NCBI GenBank assembly: GCA_947561715.1
Contig: OX387204.1
Location: 14,637,001 to 14,701,000 of the forward strand
Direction: 5' to 3'
Length of the DNA stretch: 64,000 bases
From: Ascidia mentula
Taxonomy: Eukaryota > Chordata > Ascidiacea > Phlebobranchia > Ascidiidae
The notes beneath the pieces were generated by a model. That model was not told where the DNA came from, searched no databases, and was given only the letters and a program-made list of their open reading frames with translations. Position numbers and translations under genes: made by a program. Positions 57,891-64,000 of this stretch are shown piece by piece. The number at the start of each line of letters is the position of its first letter. Position 1 is the stretch's first letter.

Positions 57891-59081
57891 AGTACCTCTT
57901 TTGTGACATGTTAGTCATATTTTTCACTTAAACTGCTCTGCATCGAATACCTTCTGCTTAAACAAATGTCACATCTACCCAGACTTTAAACTTTAAAGCT
58001 CAGAGTTGATATATTCAAAGTGACTCAAGCACTCACAAGTCTCTGCACTAAGTTTGTCTCATCTAACATCCCTTCGCTAGTGGACGTCGGTAAATACGCT
58101 AAGTTTGTAATTTACGTGTTCATACTCCAGTGAATTTTACAATACATCCAAAATTATGTGACGTAAGAAAGGAAGGGTAAATGCGATGCCCAAACATCGT
58201 GGAATTGTATGAACTAAAGATATTATGCTTACCTGGTATTTGGTTTCAATCTTTATTTTCAAAGTTTTTAAGTAGGAGTCTATTTGATATCCTTGTGTTC
58301 GTTGAGTCGTATACGCCGGCTCGCAAAATATCTGCTGAAATTTTGCCCCTTTTGATCCAATTTTGTACGACATAGCAATACAGCAAGGCAGATTAAACAG
58401 TTTAGAAGGGTTTATAATTGCAATTGGCCAATCTGGCGAAGTTTGTGCTGAAATATAGACTATGTTGCGCTACGTGTTTATAACAATATCACAAACGTTA
58501 TACATAAAATTATAACTCAAATTTGCTTTAGTTTTCACAGCTTCCATAGTATTTGTCGTCCGTTAGGACGCATGTGCCTGCGGAAAACTTGGTTATAAGG
58601 ATCAAATAGTTTCTAACTTGAAATTATCAAAAGTTCAAAACACTTAACCCACACACTTTGCAATACCTAATGTCTTTTTCCGAATTAACCAAAAATAATC
58701 AGTAATAAGAAAAGTAGATCCAAAAATATGAATTCTGTGAGCTGCAGACAGGTGGCCACGGTTTCGACCAATATAAGGCAGCTCGGTGTGATTCTTGTAG
58801 ACTATCTTGTCGACAAATGGGCCATGTTTACCGCAAGAGAAAATGTAACAACGTTATGTCTCGATGCAGTATTGTACATATCGTTTGGTTTCAAGACACC
58901 CACCCAATAGTATGAGCAATAGTGTGGTATTACAACACCTCTCTCCCACAGAGTATCCAAACGTCTCAAAGTTTGCTCAAGTTAAAACGTCACAGTAATT
59001 CTTAGATCCCACTCAACACAACATAAACGTTATAAATAATGCACCTTTGATGAATACGGGACATTAAAAGTCGACTTCACG
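57891..59081. other. Intergenic with one hammerhead fragment
   Basis: The only recognisable item is the ribozyme fragment at 58740-58769. The rest, including the upstream region of the next gene, shows nothing I can name. Confidence 0.5.
58740..58769 (-). ncRNA. Hammerhead ribozyme fragment, core deleted
   Basis: On the minus strand GGTCGAAACCGTGGCCACCT continuing GTCTGCAGCT keeps the 3' half. The expected stem I partner GAGCTGC is present just before it, but the CTGATGAGACC segment is missing. It is a deletion relic of the 1.9/10.6-kb family. Confidence 0.65.
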
Positions 59082-61000
59082 ATGGGAGATTATTACGAGT
59101 ATCCGAAACAGACTTCAGTGAAGATGGAAATAAACGGTAAGGTTATAAATGCCGTAAGGGGTAGTCATTTTACCAAAGCCATTATTTATGCAGATAAGCA
59201 ATCAAAACAGAAGTGTTGTGCTTTTGGAGTCAATCATTTGGCAATTCTGACTGTCATATTTTTCATGGTTAACATTGGAATTTCCGTGTTCATCTTAATC
59301 AACTACGTAAGTGTTGGAAATAGCTTGCAAACTTATTTTAAAACTTTTATAACCTTTTCAGCAACCTGTAAGATCCACTAACTCCAAATCTACTCAAGGT
59401 AAATGTAAAGGTTTGGACTGCGTTTCCTGAAAAAAACAGAACACTTATGTATTATAGAACCGATCACTTGTACAAAACCACTTTTGCTTGGAAATGCGTC
59501 ATGTTTTCCGGTTCGTTCAACGTACAGTGTTGGATCAAGTGAGACTTGCATATGTGATGAAGGATTCCATTCCAATCAACATTTGGTTAGATATTGTCTT
59601 GAAGATGGGTCTTGGGGCAAATTATCGTCCAAGTGCATTAAAATAGGTTTGTTTATCCCATGTATATTGGTGCATGTTGCATTGACAAAAATTGACAAAA
59701 AAAGTTCCGAAACCCCCCCAATGTTGCATTGAATTGTGATGTATTAAAGCACCCACGTACTTTGCAACGGAGAACTGAAACTAGATGTGTGATGTGTATT
59801 GTCAAATAAGTTATAGGAAAATACCTTGTTTTTGAGTTACAGACAGCAAACAACTAAATATATCAATTGGAGCAAATAGAGGTAGACTTTTCGAATATAA
59901 CCTTCAATCTAAGATAACATACCCAGTTGGGTATAATTGCAATTTACAACACGCGCTACGTTAATTTTTTCAGATTCCCTGTGTAAACTGGGATTGAAAA
60001 CCAACTTGATCAAGGACAGCGCCATCACCGCGTCGTCTTATCTAAATCCTCACGTTAACGACTGGCATCATCACAGAAACGGCCGTTTAGATCGCCCTAA
60101 CATTCCAGGAGTGCACTATGGTGGCTGGGTGGCTGGTGCGCGTAAGTGACAAAATTAGGCCCAATGGGATGCCGTAACGCACTGTTGGTATCTGGTGTCA
60201 AAGATTGCACCCCGTCATAACCGTAGGCATACTTTTCGTGATATCTGACAAAAATTAAAGCGGGAAAACAGTAAACTTTTGTTCCACCGGTCTTGTCCAT
60301 GAAGCTGGGATTCTTACCTGCAATATTTAAAGCTCTTGTGATCTGCCCTTGACATTTACCACGCAATTATTTGCTGTATAAATGTTAACAGAAAGAATTG
60401 GCGAATGGATTCAAGTTGATTTGGAATCACCGACTAACATCACTGGGATCGTAACGCAGGGACGAAACGACTGGAGCTGCTGGACAAAAAAATTTAAGGT
60501 GTCATTTAACGCACCCAACGATCCACACTGGAAATATGTGACAGGCAGTGACGGTCAAGTGATGGTAAGAATAAATTGTACTAATTGCTTAGTTTTTCTT
60601 TATTGGCTTAACCCTCGGCAACTGTAAATTGAAATAATAAGCCCACGAGGCAATTCTGTACTTGCTATGTTTAATTTTAATTACCATTTAAAAGAAAAAT
60701 ATAATTCGAGATTTTGCGGTGAACGAGTTCAAAAATCGTTTGTGAACCTCTGATATGTTACTCCTCTTTATAAGTGCACAATCACACAATCAATTGCAAC
60801 AAGTTTGTTGGATGCTTAACGTTTTCGTATTTGCACTTTTTTTATTGAAATGTTTCCTTCAGGAATTTCATGGCAACAATGACAGGAATACAAAAGTCAC
60901 CAACATGTTTGAAATACCCATCGAAGCTGTAAAACTTCGTGTGTTGCCTGTTCTATGGCACAGCCACGTTTGCGTGAGGCATGAATACCTGACATGTTGA
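59082..61000 (+). CDS. Type II membrane protein with Sushi and F5/8C (discoidin) domains
   Basis: Seven exons: 59082-59306, 59362-59398, 59458-59646, 59843-59881, 59974-60141, 60392-60564, 60863-61000; 969 nt, 322 aa. A cytoplasmic tail of about 50 residues is followed by one membrane helix (HLAILTVIFFMVNIGISVFI, about 51-70). Next is a complement-control (Sushi) module with four Cys (ITC, ASC...TCIC, YCLEDGSW, SKC). A full F5/8 type C domain comes last, from LCKLGL through ITASSYLNPH, GEWIQVDLESP, ITGIVTQGRNDWSCW, KKFKVSF and RVLPVLWHSHVCVRHEYL. F5/8C domains bind glycans or phospholipids, so an extracellular adhesion or recognition role is likely. AATAAA at 61075. Two exons are under 40 nt. 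I do not recognise an orthologue. Confidence 0.88.
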
Positions 61001-61605
61001 TTTTGTCACTATGGGCTATTTCTAAACCTGTGTTATTTTAATTTACCAAAATGCTCTTTGCATGTCAGATATAAAATAAAATATTATGAAACACTCACAT
61101 AAAAGCCTGATTTTGCAATAATGCAACCACCAAGCAAATAAATCTCAAATGTTAGAAATAGCCAGTGATCCTTGTGTTTACATAATTTAAAATGTTTCTA
61201 TATGTTTGCCTATCTGAGCAACCCAAGCGCATGTTGTCAGGATAAATTATTATCCGTTTGTCTCAATACCTTACTTCACAACACGCTTATTATTGGATTG
61301 CAATCATTCTTTCGCATGAAAACTGTTTACGTTTATTATTTACCTGTAAATAGAAATGTTTACATGTAAAGCATACATCTCCCACTGACAACATCAATTA
61401 ATCTTGGTTTTGGTATCGTGACACCAAAAGTTTTTTAAAAAGTATGCGTTCGACTTCAATTCCAATGTTTGCTCTTGTTTCATGTTTTTAGACTACTGAT
61501 GATGCCGTGTGTATAAATTATATCAAATTATAGCTGAAATATATACGCTCGCTAAAGTAGTGTGTTGGATGAGATGATTGTGCAATAGGTCAGTCCTAGT
61601 AATGA

Positions 61606-62275
61606 TCATAAGGTTCACAGGCTTCGCAGCCAAGGCATTGCAGCCAAGCTGGATCAGCCACTTTTTCCGACAAGTCGGAGCGAGATCTGAAAAATCAAGT
61701 TCCCGGTGAGGTTTGAACTCACGACCCTGGGCTAACCGGGCCCAACGCTCTACCAACTGAGCTACAGGAGCTCAGTGGCTTCACGGGGTATATTGTGGCC
61801 AAGGTACACTGGTGCGCTTGCGCACAACTTGTCAGACGACCTTCACATGCGTAGAGGATCTCCATCACCGTAATCAGACAATCCAGAAGTAATGCCATGC
61901 TTACGCATAGCAAGGCGGGATCGCCCCACTGTGCAGGCCCTTTATATTTGGCGATCACAGCTCTAATATGGCGATCACAGGTCGCCTGACAAGTTGTGCG
62001 CAAGCGCACCAGTGTACCTTGGCCACAATATACCCCGTGAAGCCACTGAGCTCCTGCAACTCAGTTGGTAGAGCGTTGGGCCTGGTTAGCCCAGGGTCGT
62101 GAGTTCAAACCTCACCTTTCGGATCTCGCTCCGACTTGTCGGGAAAAATGGCTGATCCAGCTTGGCTGCAATGCCTTGGCTGCGAAGCCTGTGAACCTTA
62201 TGATCAGAATATTAGAGCTGTGATCGCCAAATATAAAGGGCCTGCGCAGTGGGGCGATCCCGCCTTGTAGTAAAT
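61606..62275. mobile_element. Foldback of two inverted tRNA-derived SINE copies
   Basis: Arms of about 230 bp (61606-61839 and 61982-62207) are near-perfect inverted copies. Each contains a tRNA-like part with A box AGCTCAGTTGG (AACTCAGTTGG on the right) and B box GAGTTCAAACCTC, then a body with TGGCTGATCCAGC and CTGCGAAGCCTGTGAACC. A second inverted pair overlaps: 61912-61972 (GGGATCGCCCCACTGTGCAG onward) against 62208-62270. A diverged relative lies at 32549-32700. The region 61001-61605 before it is 3' UTR and unremarkable. It may be a composite foldback transposon. Confidence 0.75.
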
Positions 62276-62589
62276 TACTTCCTAGTAATGACTGATTTAC
62301 CTTTGTGTTGATTAATTGGATTAGTTAGAGGCGAGCAACGTCTAAAACTAACCGACGCGTCGTCTAAAAGTGGAGTTTAAATGGTACATATCATGCAGAA
62401 TCATTGAGCATGCAGGGAGTCTATAGTGTTTTGAGCTAGCACGTACCTCGAACGTAGTGTTTGTCTATGTTAAACAATTGATTGTCTCTATTATTGGTCT
62501 GATACAAGGAAAAAAATCATATCACACCGAAAACAAAATCATATCATATACGACAATGAGTTTAATTTAATATTTGAGTTGGGAATTGA
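62276..62589. other. Intergenic, no feature recognised
   Basis: Short stretch between the foldback and the right arm of the inverted duplication. Nothing recognised. Confidence 0.4.
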
Positions 62590-63800
62590 AAAATCGGATA
62601 AATCACACCCAGGGTTTCTCCACCACCGCAGTCAGACAACGCCGCATGTAACACTTTTACGTTGGCCTAATCCGGAATGCACAATTTATCAAGGCGTTTT
62701 GTGCAAAAAGGTATCTGTTCCTGCTACATTTATATTGAACAACGGGGTACGAAATTAAACTGTAGGAACACATCAAAAGGCCATCAATACGACATGAAGC
62801 CTCTGTCATGGACACAAACTATATTCAAAATTATGTGTAGTTGTACACAGCAAAGTCCTGTTCGTAAAACTGCCTCAGACGCTCTTTATTTTCAGCATCC
62901 AACATGTTTAAATATTCGTCGGTTCTGTTGTTGTTGATCAACGACTTTCGTGGTTTCATTCGAATCTGCTTCTCCGCTGGATCCTCCCTCTGCAAGTATT
63001 CTAAAACCCGATCCGAATCTTTATTTAGATCTTCGAAATTGATGATATAATCGTAGTTGACCGCACAAGGATTGCAGATGGATGTTTGAGGGCGCCATGC
63101 AGTGCATGTCGACGTATCTGAGGTTTCCGGGTGTGTTTGCCACAAACCTGCGAGTGTATAAAGTTTATCACAACATACAAATAAAATATGGTGGCATTAA
63201 ATTGGACTTGAAGTAGTTTGCACAAGAACATGTCTTGGTATTCAGAGCGAAACGTAGCCTATTATTTTGCTGCGTTTATTGAGGCAATCATCATTTAAAT
63301 TATTTGGTTCAACAAGAATCCTCTACCTTTTGAGAAAAAAACGTACTTGGCAAACTGAGGGAAAGAAATTTCGCCACTTTTGATAATTTCGATGTACTTG
63401 AGAACATCTGACTTTTCTCCTTTGGAGAGTGTTTTGAACTTCGGTTCGCTTTCCACATCAAAACGACTGATATTGCTGCAAATAGACAATGCTTGAGGTG
63501 TTTTAATCACATATACACGAAGGTCAAATATATAGCATGAGAACGTTCATACAATTTCATAGAAAATATTTAAAAAAAAAATGAACTGGATTTTGAGACG
63601 ATCTGGATAAACCAAACAGTTGTCAAAGCGATCATCGTGTTATATGTTGTTATAATGTGATAATTTTTTTTACACATATGCACTTTTAAGTTAATTGGTT
63701 TACCACATTGGCCATCTTACGTTTCTTTGGTCACGACGATCCCATGCATATATGAAGATGCTTGCGCAATGGCAATCGGTCTGCCTAACCTCATTTTGTA
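62590..63800 (-). repeat. Right arm of the window-spanning inverted duplication
   Basis: Reverse-complement counterpart of 1-1213, covering three exons, two introns and 3' flank of the sulfotransferase. Homology probably continues past 63800, but the partner lies outside the window. Confidence 0.85.
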
Positions 63801-63927
63801 AACGTTCTCTGGATTTCTTGGTGTCAGCTTGCTGCTGTACGTTGGTACCAAGCGAGAAAAGGGATGACGCATAACCACAAATGTAGTGTAGGTCTGTAGA
63901 CGCTTCAATGCTTCAGTGCGGTTCAAC
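62831..63927 (-). pseudogene. Carbohydrate sulfotransferase copy R, frameshifted last exon
   Basis: Minus-strand exons 63927-63721, 63475-63347 and 63147-62831; earlier exons lie beyond the window. The 3'-phosphate motif RHPFSRLVPTYSSKL is intact, and exon 2 is 129 nt as in copies L and M. The last exon is 317 nt against 313 in copy L because of a 4-bp insertion (about 63097-63100, ATGC on the plus strand) inside the HW signature codons. This shifts the frame and removes the conserved C-terminal block, ending soon after. The shifted-out frame downstream is otherwise undamaged, ending YNYT and TAA, so the break is very recent, polymorphic or an assembly error. Confidence 0.8.
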
Positions 63928-64000
63928 CTTTAAAACAAAATTATTTCTTAATGAAAACAATGAAAATATTGTTCCTCACGAAATCAACCCAACCAGCAAC

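Noticed and set aside
61700..61775. Possible functional tRNA genes in the foldback (both copies)
   Set aside because: Cloverleaf arms can be drawn, but acceptor stems have mismatches, one copy has C at position 33, and both are joined to SINE bodies.

Overview
The window is AT-rich animal DNA with short GT-AG introns, multi-exon genes, many small repeats and an LTR retrotransposon. It most resembles an ascidian (Ciona-like tunicate). The reasons are compact chordate-type genes (SEPT6/8/11-group septin, soluble guanylate cyclase alpha, ENY2, DTWD1), local amplification of sulfotransferase and glycosyltransferase genes, and an operon-like gene pair. The phylum is an inference; I have not compared it with a genome. 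Exon models were built by hand from splice sites, phase and family resemblance, and every gene called complete adds up to a whole number of codons.

Layout. 1-960: 3' part of a carbohydrate sulfotransferase (+). 1681-1938: a short retroelement ending in a complete hammerhead ribozyme core, with a 13-bp target duplication. 2390-5160: dead tandem copy of a DXD glycosyltransferase; 7044-9732: the intact copy. 10369-10670: a second hammerhead element. 10840-18652: a young BEL/Pao retrotransposon whose 3' LTR holds a hAT-type MITE. 19833-22376: an intact sulfotransferase (398 aa). 23799-28458: septin (439 aa). 31982-46071: soluble guanylate cyclase alpha with a very large inserted linker (about 1254 aa). 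47049-47360 ENY2 and 47545-49525 DTWD1, spaced like an operon. 53992-50945 (minus): an atlastin/GBP-like GTPase. 54-58.7 kb: SINEs, a DTWD1 fragment and a diverged duplication. 59082-61000: a type II membrane protein with Sushi and F5/8C domains. 61.6-62.3 kb: a foldback made of inverted SINE copies. 62831-63927 (minus): a third sulfotransferase, frameshifted, which is an inverted near-copy of the left edge.

How it fits together. Two gene families (Golgi sulfotransferases and DXD sugar transferases) have been copied locally, each with at least one broken member. Sulfotransferase copies lie at both window ends in opposite orientation, so the window is framed by an inverted duplication. The single-copy genes between them (septin, guanylate cyclase, ENY2/DTWD1) are not obviously linked in function. 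The most unusual signals are the hammerhead-ribozyme-bearing repeats (two intact, several decayed, two of a Penelope-like minimal type) and the roughly 430-residue linker in the cyclase alpha subunit.
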